NCBI GenBank assembly: GCA_035610365.1
Contig: CM069435.1
Location: 14,931,123 to 14,995,122, forward strand
Direction: 5' to 3'
Length of the DNA stretch: 64,000 nt
Source of the DNA: Aquatica leii
Lineage: Eukaryota; Arthropoda; Insecta; Coleoptera; Lampyridae
Each line of letters opens with the position of its first letter. The stretch's first letter is position 1. This document shows positions 13,433-23,469 of this stretch, piece after piece. The position numbers and the translations under genes were made by a program. The notes beneath the pieces are model-generated. The model was not told the DNA's origin. It searched no databases and worked only from the letters and a program-made list of their open reading frames with translations.

Positions 13433-13565
13433 CCTGTTGTGCTCATTTTAGCTAGCGCGTCCGCCATTAGGATTCCTTTTATACTCTGGTCTTTTGGTAT
13501 CCACATGTGTTGCACTTTTTGGCGAGTTGCCAATATTTCCAGACTGTTTATGCATGCCATCATCA
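13433..13565 (-). pseudogene. RNase H domain fragment of a non-LTR element
   Basis: The minus strand reads INSLEILATRQKVQHMWIP and then KGILMADALAKMS. This corresponds to the last part of a retroelement RNase H domain, where the family has W-V-P-G-H-x-G-x-x-GNE-x-AD-x-LAK. The glycine-histidine after WIP and the NE before AD are changed, so it is inactive. No other part of the element is recognisable next to it. The family is probably R1- or I-like, because those carry RNase H. Confidence 0.55.
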
Positions 13566-13599
13566 TTTATTACTGGCGATCGTAGCGCCAGTAGTGTTG

Positions 13600-14360
13600 C
13601 TCTAAGTTGGCTCTGAGAATTTCGCATACTGTGTTACGCAGAGCAGGAAATATCTTTTGTCACATGATGGGATAAATTCAATTGGCTCCTGGAGACTGAT
13701 AAGGTTTAAACGTATTGATTCCTTAATCTAATATTAATTATTTTTCTCGCTAATTCTCAGTTCCTGTTGTGTGCCCGTTTATTTGGTATCTCTAGGTTCT
13801 TGTACTTCGCAGTTCATTTAACGCGTCCTGCGTGTATGGCTTGTGGTGATCGCCTAGGGATTGTATGCAACAGTTTCTATATACTGCTAAGGTAGGATTT
13901 AGTACTATATATGATGCGCGTAGTTTTAGACCGCTTGTCAACCCTTAAACGAACTTATCGGTGCGGACGGTTCTTGTAACACCCAACTTGGGGTACGAGG
14001 GCTACACGGTTCCTGTTTTTTCCTGGGGCGTGCTGACGTATGTTGTTTACAATCCTTGTCACTGCCAAACCTGCAGCATTGCTGCAACCTGATAACTTTT
14101 CTTCCTTTTGCACGAAGTAGGTGCGACAAAAAGCTACCCCTTGGTTTTTGTTTTTTGCTTGTCGGACTCCAAATAAACTAGGCAGCTACCTATCTGTTGG
14201 CGCGCACTGATTAGTGTTTTGTCAGTAAACGGCTGGACCGATTACGTTTTTTATTTTTTGAACTAATAGACGTTTTAACAGGATATTGTTTGACACCAAG
14301 CTCGACCTTATCGATGCTCGGTGAGGGTGTTAATTATTTTAATAGTGTTTACGTGCTAAA
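13600..14360. other. No gene recognised; possible leader of the following R1-like element
   Basis: There is no open frame with a recognisable domain. The stretch is less AT-rich than the neighbouring host-like DNA and runs into the R1-like ORF1 region, so part of it may be that element's 5' untranslated leader. I see no border. Confidence 0.3.
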
Positions 14361-14365
14361 CGAAT

Positions 14366-16072
14366 TTGAGTTCGGATACGAGGTGCGCGTACCTGTTTTT
14401 TAACACCCTTCTGAAGACAATAGAAGCCTGTAGCTTCAATCCTAATAGGGGTGGTTTTGGAAATGTGAACTCACCGAAAGTCGGAATAGTCGACCTGGCC
14501 TGGGATAATCTGAATTGTATGTCAGCGGCCAAAAGAATTCGATTAAATACGTCTTTTCAGACCGAAGAGACTGATAAACCTAAAATCACCTATTGCAAGA
14601 CAAGCTAATTAAACTACTGTTCGAGATCGATAAGGAGCCTAGAACACGCCTTACTTTTACCAAGGAATCAACGAATAAAAAAACGGGAAATTAAGGACAG
14701 CGTATCTAGAGTGCGCAGCTTTGCCTGCTAGCTAGCCACTGCGGATATGAGGCAGGTGATCAGAAGAAAAAAAAACAGTGAAAATCTCACTCCAAGACCG
14801 GTGAACAATGAATCAGTCTCTGTAGCTGAGTTCCGCGGGCGCTGTCAAATGGTTATAACGGCTGAGGAGCAGAATAAAAGAAGAAATGAAGAGGCCATGA
14901 AGAATGCGGTGTCGTGACCACATTTGGTCTATTATTGACGAGTAGCCGCTCAATATTTTTCAGACAACCAAAATAGAGAATGTAACTACAGATAACGTTG
15001 TTTTTCTCAGAAACTAAAATGAAGAAAATGTGCCCGAGAAAGTCGCTGGTTTTTTGAGAGGAAGGGTTCTGACTGTTGGTAACACAATTACAACGAAAAA
15101 TGTCGACATAGTAGAAGACGACGCCGGTGTGGAGAACAAAGAATCAATGAAATATACGTTTGTACGCGGGAAAACAAGATAGCCTGAGCCAAATCGGTGT
15201 TCTTAGTGCGATCTAAAGTGATAGACAAAAGACACGGGCAGCTGGCATTGAGCAACTCAAACTTGTGGTCATCGGCGACTAATTAGCGCCAGTTAGGAAT
15301 CTAAGCGAATTTGTCTTTAGGGGGTCAAAGGTGACGCTGTTTGTACCGCCTTCTAAACAACTGGTACAGGTAGGAATTCGAGTGTTAAAACCGACAGGTT
15401 ACTCATTAAAAACAATGGTAAATCGTATGCTGAGCTGCTCAAGGAGGTTAAATCGGTAGTTGAGACAACAACCATTAACATTCTGCTTAAGGCAGTCAGG
15501 AAAACCAGGAGCGGGCAACTTCTAATTGCCTCTGACAACCAGGAAGTGCTTAAAAATATCAGAAGCAAGGTAAATGCTGAGATTTCAGGTACTATTTGCA
15601 CAATGAAGGGGTTTAAGTTGTACCCTACATTTTCGTAATCTTGACGAGATTACTAGGGTGGTGGAGGTAAGGACGGTCCTAGTTAATATAATGGGCGAAG
15701 ATAAAACAAGCAAAATCAGGCTGAGACCAGCAAGATGGGATTTCCAGTCTATCACGGTCACGGCTCCAATGGAAACAGCAGAATACCTTTTTAAAGTTAA
15801 GTCTATAAGGAGTGGTCTCAACACATATAGAGTTTTGGAGAGGCCCGAGTCCGTGCGTCAGATTCTGGAAGACAGGTCACATAATTAAAACCTGCAACGG
15901 CCGGGACAAGAGCACACTCTGTCTGAACTGCGGGAAGGAGGGCCACACTAAGATGAACTGTGCTGATAACAAACACTGTCCCGACTGCGTCAGCAAGAAG
16001 CATTCGCCGTGGACGATTACCTGCCCCAAGTTCAAAAAGCTTATAGACGACATTAAAACGAAACAAACAAAT
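14366..16072 (+). pseudogene. R1-like ORF1 (gag-like), decayed
   Basis: The clearest part is the C-terminal knuckle block at 15830-16072. The first knuckle reads CVRFWKTGHIIKTC, so its second cysteine is now phenylalanine; the second, CLNCGKEGHTKMNC, is intact; the third is CPDCVSKKHSPWTITC. Before it, the frame around 15658-15830 (WDFQSITVTAPMETAEYLF and on) is the domain that precedes the fingers in R1-like ORF1. Upstream pieces from 14366 are open only in short stretches and are joined by frameshifts. The protein would bind the element's RNA. Confidence 0.65.
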
Positions 16073-16454
16073 TAATATTGGTTGCAGAAGGGAGGTACAA
16101 GCTCTGGTCCCTATAATAGCTGAACAAGCCAATACTGACATTGTACTTATTAGCGAGCCCAATATAAAGGGGGCCATTAACGCTAGGCTTGCGATTGATC
16201 AAGAGCGGAGAACGGCGATATACATTAGAAATAAGAAGCTAAGAGTGACATGCTCTGCCAGGAAAATACACAGAACTCTTCAACTTAATAGTCTTAACAT
16301 CTAACTGGATGGGACCCGTGGGGCATAGCGTACGAATTAGTGTCAAAGAAGCTCAAGCTGGGGAGGGAACGAGCTGTTCTAACTTGTAAGGAAGCAGCTA
16401 CCATCATTGTAAATATGTTTTCAGTTTGTGAAACAACAGAACTAGACCCTGGAG

Positions 16455-16759
16455 CAGGCGCGGCTCCAGCAGTTTATTTCGGTGGGGGCTCCATCAATTT
16501 AAAGCGGGGGGGGGGGGGGAATGCTCATCACATTTTTAAATAATAATGTATTGAATATGGCGTTAATATAAAATTGAATAATTGAATAATACTTCGTTAT
16601 GCATTAAGCTTTTACTTGCAAGCGATAAAGCATCAGAAATTATACAACTATTAAAAAAGCGAATGTATTACATACAAAGTGAGAAAAACTTCAGTATTAT
16701 TTTCAACGTCGGGGGGGAAGGCATAGCCTCCCCCGGTCCCCCCTCTGAAGCCGCGCCTG
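16455..16759. mobile_element. hAT MITE of 305 bp with perfect 8-bp target duplication
   Basis: The ends are CAGGCGCGGCTCCAG and, as reverse complement of the right end, CAGGCGCGGCTTCAG, 14 of 15 matching. It is flanked by the perfect duplication ccctggag (16447-16454 and 16760-16767). Subterminal G- and C-runs (16505-16518 and 16708-16743) are typical of this kind of insect hAT MITE. The inner AT-rich part has no coding capacity. It is inserted in the RT region of an R1-like pseudogene. Confidence 0.9.
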
Positions 16760-17753
16760 CCCTGGAGACTACACGACGGCTTGCATCTTCACGGAAGAAG
16801 AACTGGCTGGGGTTATTAGTACATTAGGATACAAAAAAGCTCCGGGTCCCCATAGAATACTCATGGAGTGTATTAAACTTATGGCAAGCGAGTTTCTGGA
16901 AGACCTATTGAATATGTACACAGACTTATTCCTTTCTAATTTATGGAAGAAAGTCTTAATTGTCTTAATTCCGAAACCAATTAAAGGTGCGACCTATATG
17001 TCTTATTAACAGTCTTCTTGACATACAGAGTCAGCTTTCACCTACCCAGTATGCCTTTAGGAAGGAAAATTTTACAACAGACGCCCTCATGCGGATTAGC
17101 AACCTGGCAAAGAACTAAGTATGTCTTTAATTCGGCACCGTGGGCAATAATTATAGAAAAACGGAAAGGGCTAGAGGCACATCTGGTAAGAACTACTGCT
17201 AGCTATCTCTCTAACAGGCGCGTGACGTATTACGATAAGCAACAGAGTCTTCATCACAATGTTTTATACGGGGTACCACAGGAATCTATTCTTGGCCTTA
17301 CCCTCTGGAACATGATTATGATGACGCTCCCTGCCTTTCCGAGGATCTGGAGAGGGCGATCGACAAAGTGGACAGGTGGATGAAAGAAAACAAGCTTATG
17401 GTTGCCGAAAAAACGGAAGCCATAGTATTCAAGGGCAAAATATTTCTGTCAAAACTTAAGAACAGAGTGAAGGAACCGAGTCATGCTATTAATAAGGTTT
17501 AAAACAATTCTATACGCGGTGCTAGTGTGATGGTTGGTATTTAACACCAAAAGGCTGAAGAACCTGGCAAACAAAACCCAGAAGCGGCTAGCTCTCAGAA
17601 TCACTTTAGCGTACAGAAAGGTATCGCTCGAAGCTGCGAGGATTCTTGCTGGCACCCAACCGATCGACTTACTGGGTGACGTGCGTTGCAACGCCAGGGA
17701 TGGCATAGCAAGGCCCAGTCGAAAAGAGATGACTTTGCGGAACTGGCAGACTA

Positions 17754-19581
17754 CCCAGATAGCACGTAAGCTTACGGCAAGTTTGCTTTTAACTTGTCAT
17801 GTCAAGCTTAAAGCAAGTTTCAAACATGAAGCTTGAATTAAACTTGAATCAAACTTGAAACTTGGTTGGAAAGTTTGAAGCAAGTTTGCAAAATAAGCTT
17901 ATTGCAAGTTTATTACCCAGGTAGTATGCAAGCTTACAACCAGTTTGTTTTTGACTTGGTTGTGCTTGCAATGTTAAACTTTCACTTTAACTATGAAACA
18001 AGCTTGTAATAAGCCTTGGTAATAAGCTTTAAAAAAATCGTAACAAGCTCTGCTATTATTTTGGCAACGGTGTTATCCGAAAGTTGCCGGAATGCTTCGT
18101 TAAGTAGCTATAGTCAATGTTGCCCAAGAATATTGCCCAAGTTAGTATACATTTGTACTGAATCAGCATATTTTTGCTCAAGTAAAAGTACGTCAATACT
18201 TTTGTAACTGATTTCAGTACGTTTTGTTTAAATAATAATTATAACAAAGATTGATTTGAAACATAATTTGAAAGGTGCGCCATAAGTATATCTGTAACAT
18301 CTTTTCATTGGCTAAAAAAGATAGATACATAAAAATCGTAATGTTAGTTTTTCCTACGAATAAACATCCTTGGTCTATGCAGTTTTAAAATTCGTTTTGT
18401 TCGAAGATATTGCAAAAAGTACGTTAACCTAAAAAATCAGTGTTTTTCTAAATAGCGGCAACGATGGTTGAACTTATAGCCATTTTACCTTGTTTTTACC
18501 GTTGAATAGGCAGCTTACAATTTTTATTTTGATTGTTGCGGTTTGTTGTGTAACTACTATTCTTCGAAAAAAGTAAGGTGAGTATTTATTTTAAATCCTA
18601 AATGTAAAATTAATTAAGTACACTAATCGAGTAATTCAATTTTTGTTGAGGTTATGTTATACACTTGTAAAAAACCATACTTCATAATCTTAAATAGTAT
18701 GGAATGTTTCTATCACTGATATCTATTTTCATTTTAACGGTCAATTTATATGACTACTGATCTATCGATTCTTTTATATAAATTCATAATTTTCAGTTAC
18801 ATATCTTGAAATTATTTTCTGTTTTAACAAATTATTTAAAATATGTTTATAACCTGAAATCAAAAGTAACATATCTTAACATTTGTTAATAATTTATATA
18901 TTTTTGTATTAGTTCGATTAGTTGTATTAAATTCAACCAAATCGTTTTTCACTTATGCTATTTGTATTAACCACAGAAGAAGTAGACTAACAGCTAATAA
19001 CTTAAAAAAATATATCATTTTTTTTTATTCAGCTATAATTAAATTTTCAATTTTGTTTTTGTATCTGGTATTTTAATAAACGGATTCACATTTCTTCAAG
19101 GTGCATGTTTTTGTTCTAGTTCAATTGTTTTTTTTTTCAGAAATCAAGGAAATCGATCCAATGTGGAAACTCAGTAGGAAAAACTACAATTGCTTAACGA
19201 TTTCTTCATATATAGTTTATACTGTTATGTTATTCCTTTTTTAGTTTATATTATCTAACGCAATGTATTTTTTTATATCTTAATCCACTTTTTTTTAGAA
19301 AATAAATTGATTCAAAATGAAAAAAATGCTTTTTTTCAAATTTGCCCAACACGCTTCTTTCAAGCTTGTTCAACATGGTTATTTCAAGTTTGCCCAACAT
19401 ACTTTTTTCCAGCTTGTCTAATAAGCTTTTTTCAAGCTTTATAAAATAAGCTTGTGGTAGCGGTAACTAGTAAGCTTGAATTATGCTTGATATAAGTCTC
19501 CAGACAAGTTTGTTTCCAGTCTACATGATTGTTAAAACAAGTTTGTTTTAACCTTGTATCAAACTGACTGTGCTATCTGGG
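17754..19581. mobile_element. AAGCTT-rich inverted-repeat element, superfamily unknown
   Basis: The left terminus CCCAGATAGCAC and the right terminus GTGCTATCTGGG are perfect 12-bp inverted repeats, flanked by TA on both sides (17752-17753 and 19582-19583). About 270 bp inside each end are packed with AAGCTT, CAAGTTTG and AACTTG motifs in both orientations. A second copy of the terminal motif (ttacccaggtagtatgcaag) lies at 17911-17930, so the left end is partly duplicated. The 1.3 kb core is AT-rich and holds no transposase. I do not recognise the superfamily. The element interrupts an R1-like ORF2. Confidence 0.75.
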
Positions 19582-20157
19582 TAGATGGGCCTAATATCCA
19601 AAAGCAACTTAGACACGAATGTTTATCCCTCACCTGCGGTTATGGATTGGAAGAAAATCTGGTAATTTAAACTACCACACCACACAAGCCTTTACCGGTT
19701 ATGGAGGTTTTGGCTCTTAACTGTCTGGTATAGAGAAGAAAGAGTACCCTTTGTGTTTTTTGTGTCATGAGGAAATATATGATGCCCACCATACAGTATT
19801 CATTTGTTGGCGATGGCAAATAGAAAGGGCGATACTGTTAAAATATTTTCCATGAGTGTATCTTTATCTTTTTAATGGCATTGTTGTGTATTGTGAGACT
19901 GGTTCTCTATTCATTTCAGTCTTCGCTTTTTTAGCTGTGTTAAATAGCCTTCTAGTACGTGCTCTGGAGTTGTTAAGCTCCCTGTTTCACTCAGTAACTC
20001 TGTTGGAGGTTCGTTTGACAGTTATTGAGCAGCTTACTTCAAATGCATTATTTTAATGAGTTAAAACAATACTGTCAGTCATTAGTTCTAACTCGTGCGA
20101 TCTTGCAACTAAAGGAGAATCCCTGATTGGGTCGGCTAAAATTTCGTTGAACATCTT

Positions 20158-20490
20158 TCAGTTGGTTTTCTTCGGGTTTCTGTATTCTATTACAAGTTTA
20201 TCGTCTGATTCAATTTTAAATCGTATGTATTTATGATCATATAAAGAAGGACTAGCGAGCGTAAGGATAATAGCTTTACTGCGCGTCACGGTTATAAAGA
20301 TAGGCGCATCTCCGTTATTTATTACGTCTAAATTTGATTTTAGAATAAGTTTTTCATTTCTTGGATTTGTGTTTGTGCTTCCGTATCCTTTACGAGCGTC
20401 GCGCTCTACCTCGTCTATTTCATCAACTTTCTCCATGGAGGTTGAATCCGTGTTGTCCAAGCGTTGTCGTGAAGACGACGACGTTGTCTA
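20158..20490 (-). pseudogene. Unrecognised short ORF, possibly a retroelement ORF1 fragment
   Basis: The minus frame is open from 20490 down to 20158, about 110 codons, with the end at a stop near 20158. It begins TTSSSSRQRLDNTDSTSMEK and continues into an acidic stretch and then a segment rich in Ile, Lys and Thr (APIFITVTRSKAIILTLASP). I do not recognise a domain. There is no ATG at the start of the open stretch; the first internal Met follows TSTS. Nearby R1-like fragments make a retroelement ORF1 the likeliest source, but this is inference. Confidence 0.3.
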
Positions 20491-20639
20491 CATCTCTGAT
20501 GAATTCCTACCTGACAGCTCGATGTGTCCTTCGACACTGACGTAATGCATTTTACAAAACTAATATCTGCCTGTAAAATGACTCTTTAGAAACAATCAGA
20601 AATAATTGACTTAGTCAGCAGACTTTTCGAAAAACCATA

Positions 20640-20833
20640 ATTTTCAATCGCGTAACGCAGCAAACTCCTGGCATTGCGAGTGTCTTAGAATGCGTACAAA
20701 CAACTTTGCAAACTGTTACCGTCAAAATTTCAGTTTGCCTCTTATAAAGCCGCACTTTATTAGTACAAACTGGCAATGAAGGCAGCAAAGTATAGCTGCT
20801 GGCAAAGATTTGTTAAAAAAAGCTTGGGGATGA
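20640..20833 (+). mobile_element. R1-like fragment, same family as the element at 1-2760
   Basis: Positions 20740-20833 closely match 828-920, including the words caaagccgc, cagcaaagtatagct and ctggcaaagatttgtt. It is the pre-RT linker of the same R1-like family. The fragment stops exactly where the palindrome at 20834 begins, which suggests that the palindrome interrupted or truncated it. Confidence 0.6.
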
Positions 20834-20980
20834 ACAGCTGTTTTGTTCTTTAGGAACTCGTCAGCGCTAGGATACACCAATGTGTTTCCACAATCATATC
20901 CACAGACAACCGTAGCCTTTTATGTCGTGTAGACAGTACCAAGAACGCTGACGAGTTTCTATAAATAACGAAACAGCTGT
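20834..20980. ncRNA. Palindrome with a hammerhead-ribozyme-like core in each arm
   Basis: Arms of about 34 nt (20834-20867 and 20947-20980) are inverted repeats at roughly 85% identity, with an 80-nt centre. On the plus strand the right arm reads CTGACGA (20948-20954), a GTT...AAC stem II, GAAA (20970-20973), then C-AGCT-G as a minimal stem III and GTC (20979-20981), all core elements of a hammerhead ribozyme. On the minus strand the left arm reads CTGACGA (20864-20858), a stronger GTTC...GAAC stem II, then AAAA in place of GAAA, and GTT. Stem I is poorly paired in both. The sequence cgctag borders both arms on the plus strand. Known hammerheads of this minimal type occur in Penelope-like elements; cleavage activity is only inferred. 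Confidence 0.5.
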
Positions 20981-21204
20981 CCGCTAGTTTTGATGTTGTT
21001 TTTCACAGACATACAGACATTGATCCTAACTTATAGTTGAGATTTTGACTGCGTTAGTTATCAATAGATTGACTTTCGCTGTCATTAAATGCAATGACAA
21101 CTTCTCTACCTTCCGTACTAATTTATAGTTTTCTATATATCATACGTGGTATTTTCGCCACAAGATGGCGTTTCAAAAACATTAAAAAAAAAACTGATAC
21201 CAAT

Positions 21205-21596
21205 TGTAACAAATTTTAAAAGTAATTTATTTAAAATTAACTATTTATACGCAATTTAGAACTAATTTTTAATTAAATTCACTAAAAAAAATTTAACGAT
21301 ATTTAAGGAAAACAACTTACAAATAATTTATATATGACTATCACTTGATGCTTATAAACAATATCTGCGGATAACTTCGTACTTTATTATCTACATTTAC
21401 ACGACATTGTATTTATTTAAGCGGGCAGGCGCTTAAACAATATTTATTTAGACCGATTTGCAACACTTCCGATTTCTGACTAGATTAACTTCCTTCGGAC
21501 ACCTTTTTATAGGTATTTATAGTTTCATCCGGATCTAAAACATTTCATTTGGTTGATCATCGTCTCAAAGTTTCAAAATACTTCGGGAACGCTTCA
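21205..21596 (-). repeat. Gypsy LTR with adjoining primer-binding start, minus orientation
   Basis: This is the same LTR family as at 33800, 57185 and 61699, recognised by aattttaaaa, taatttattta, tttaacgatattta and ctgcggataacttc. On the minus strand it starts TGAAGCGTTCCCGAAG and ends TTGTTACA. The next minus-strand bases (attggtatcag) resemble the ctggtgtcag that follows the LTR in the gypsy copies here, so it looks like a 5' LTR whose internal region was lost. No target duplication is visible. Confidence 0.6.
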
Positions 21597-21599
21597 AGT

Positions 21600-22520
21600 T
21601 AAGTGGTACTCGCTGTGCTAATTATGAAATAATCGAAAGAACGCCAAAACGGTAGAAATATTCACTACAGATCCCGTTTAGATCTATCGAACACTGAAGG
21701 TAAACAAATTGCAAAACACAATTATAACAACAAATATATTTATTTCCATGAAAAGAAAGTGGCTAAAAACGATGTAGAACTAATCAGATAAATATCAATT
21801 AAGAGTTTGTCAATGAATATCACAGTTAAGAATAATGATGCAGACCCCTTAGATTAGGCAACATTTCGTACACATAAACAAATCCAATGGATTAACCTTA
21901 CATTCAAAAAATGTTTACGTTGGTGAATACAACGCAAATGCCAAATGTCAGGAGCTTAAGCGAAACAGAGCACACCGTTTAATTTATTACATGCAAAAAA
22001 AGTTTTATACTTAGTTGTGACGACAAGCGTATTATGTACGTTTAATTGTCCGTGCATACGACTGACCTTAGAGTAAAAAGAAAAAAGTATTTACAATTTT
22101 GCGTTTCCGAATATCCAATTAGCTAATGGCACTTCCAACATAAAATTACTGAAAATTAAACTTTTACATATATACACCATTACTACAAATAAATTGCGAA
22201 GTTTCATGCAATACATTAAAAAAACTTAAGAGCGCTAAGTTTCCCGAAGTTAGTGCCTTCGAATTTGTCGTAATGCTATTTGCAATCCAAGAAATCAAAA
22301 CGGTAGTTTCAATGTCTTAATAATCCATGCGTGCCATTATTAGTGGTTTATAAGAATTTTCTAAAATAAAAGAATATGTGCAGGTATCCCAAAGTTGCGA
22401 ATCATAATACAGAAAAATCAAATCGCGTTGTTAAATAAAAATGCATCTTTACCCCAGAAAATTTCTCTCAACAACCACATCAGAAATTGCTATTTATTTG
22501 CGAAGTAATAACATTCTGCT
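21600..22520. other. No gene recognised
   Basis: AT-rich sequence between the gypsy LTR and the Penelope-like element. All open frames are short and without a recognisable domain. I see no inverted or direct repeats of note. Confidence 0.4.
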
Positions 22521-22561
22521 GAACTTTCATTGTTTATTATTTTGAAATGAATATACACAAC

Positions 22562-22596
22562 GTTTCGATTGCTGTGGTATCTGCAATCGTCATCAG
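22562..22596 (-). ncRNA. Hammerhead-ribozyme-like motif of the PLE
   Basis: Read on the minus strand, CTGATGA (22596-22590) is followed by one unpaired C, a perfect six-pair stem II (GATTGC ... GCAATC, ten-nt loop) and GAAAC (22566-22562). CTGANGA, stem II and GAAAC are the hammerhead core. Stem III and the cleavage triplet are not convincing: the bases after GAAAC are GTTGTG. The location in the 3' region of a PLE fits the known association of hammerheads with PLE terminal repeats. The extra C after CTGATGA is unusual and might affect activity. Confidence 0.6.
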
Positions 22597-22707
22597 GTGA
22601 ATACTAACAAACTTAGAAACTACTGGAGCTTATATACTAAAGACATGTTCGATGAAGCGTTCAAGCGTACAAAATCAATTTACCGTAACAGATTAATTAA
22701 CAAAATT

Positions 22708-23461
22708 ACTTAGTCAAGTTTAAGTTGTTTTAGAGGTTCGATAAGTGGTTTCCATATGTTGCTTATCTCGACACTTGGCTGGCTGAAAATTTCTTTGTTG
22801 TTGTTGATGAATGCCGCTTCTTTAAATTTCCGTTTGTACCAATGTTCCTCTCTGTGTATGATTTTTGCTTCCGACCATTTCATTCGATGTTGGTTATCCC
22901 ACGAATGTTGCGCGATGCCGGACTTAGAAGTCTCTCCTCTCTGTGTGTGCGTCTGATGTTCTTCCAGTCTGATGTCAAGTGGTCTTTTGGTTTCCCCCAC
23001 GTATGATTTGCCACATTCACATGGAACTTGGTAAATACAGTTTTGGGAATCTCGACTTGTTTGTGGCTTTGTGTTGGAAATTATACTCCTAATGGTCGTC
23101 GATGATTTGAACACTGTATTTAAGTTGTAGCTTTTCCCTATACGTTTTATTGATTCTGATAAACCTTTGACATATGGGATGCTTAGCAGTGAATTGAGCA
23201 GTTCTTCTGTTTTAGGTTGTCCCATGGTGTTCAATTGCTTTTTCCGTAAAAGCTCTCCTACAATCTTTTCTGGATAACCATTCTGCCTTAGATCGTTTCT
23301 AATGTTTTTGATTTCTTCTCGTAGCCCTTTCTCTGTGTTGCACAACCTGTACGCTCTGTCGATTAGAGATTTTACTACTCCCCTCTTCGTAGATATGGAA
23401 TGGTTGGATTCAAAGTTGAGATATCGACCGGTGTGTGTCGGTTTGCTGTAGACAGTCGTTT
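22708..23461 (-). pseudogene. PLE C-terminal region with GIY-YIG endonuclease domain
   Basis: The minus frame is open from the truncation near 23461 to the stop near 22708, about 250 codons. It starts with the RT tail KPTHTGRYLNFESNHSISTK, continues with RAYRLCNTEKGLREE and a basic connector, then enters the nuclease: CIYQVPCECGKSYVGETKR holds the GIY-YIG-like pair (IYQ and YVG), RLEEHQ has the conserved arginine, and RKFKEAAFINNN carries the catalytic glutamate. Cysteines and histidines around CECG and HSWDNQH fit the PLE type. The domain itself is undamaged; what is missing is the RT in front. In PLEs this nuclease nicks the insertion site. Confidence 0.78.
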
Positions 23462-23469
23462 CTCAACTA

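Larger units (their letters stand above)
16073..19835 (+). pseudogene. R1-like ORF2, decayed and twice interrupted
   Basis: The first endonuclease box is visible at 16088-16170 (TDIVLISEPNIKG). The fold is then cut short. After the inserted hAT MITE, the RT start reads YKKAPGPHRILMECIK and KVLIVLIPKP (16825-16985). The thumb end (RLALRITLAYRKVSLEAARILAG, 17580-17650) is typical of R1-like proteins. After the second insertion, LCFLCHEEIYDAHHTVFIC at about 19755-19810 is the C-terminal finger. The central RT with YADD is missing. Many stops show a long-dead copy. Confidence 0.7.
14360..19840 (+). mobile_element. Second R1-like non-LTR element, split by two DNA elements
   Basis: The element has a gag-like ORF1 with CCHC knuckles (to 16072), then endonuclease, RT and a C-terminal finger of ORF2 (to about 19835). 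A 305-bp hAT MITE (16455-16759) and a 1.83-kb AAGCTT-rich element (17754-19581) sit inside ORF2. Excluding them brings the R1-like pieces back into the order expected of the family. Both ORFs are riddled with stops and frameshifts, and the YADD region is lost. Both ends are approximate and no target duplication was found. Confidence 0.75.
22520..23462 (-). mobile_element. 5'-truncated Penelope-like element (PLE)
   Basis: On the minus strand the element keeps the end of the RT (KPTHTGRYLNFESNHS), the connector, the GIY-YIG endonuclease and a 3' region with a hammerhead-like motif at 22562-22596. The 5' truncation near 23462 falls in the RT thumb, so most of the RT is gone. PLEs often have 5'-truncated copies and carry hammerhead motifs in their terminal repeats. 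The low-coordinate end is not sharply defined. Confidence 0.75.
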
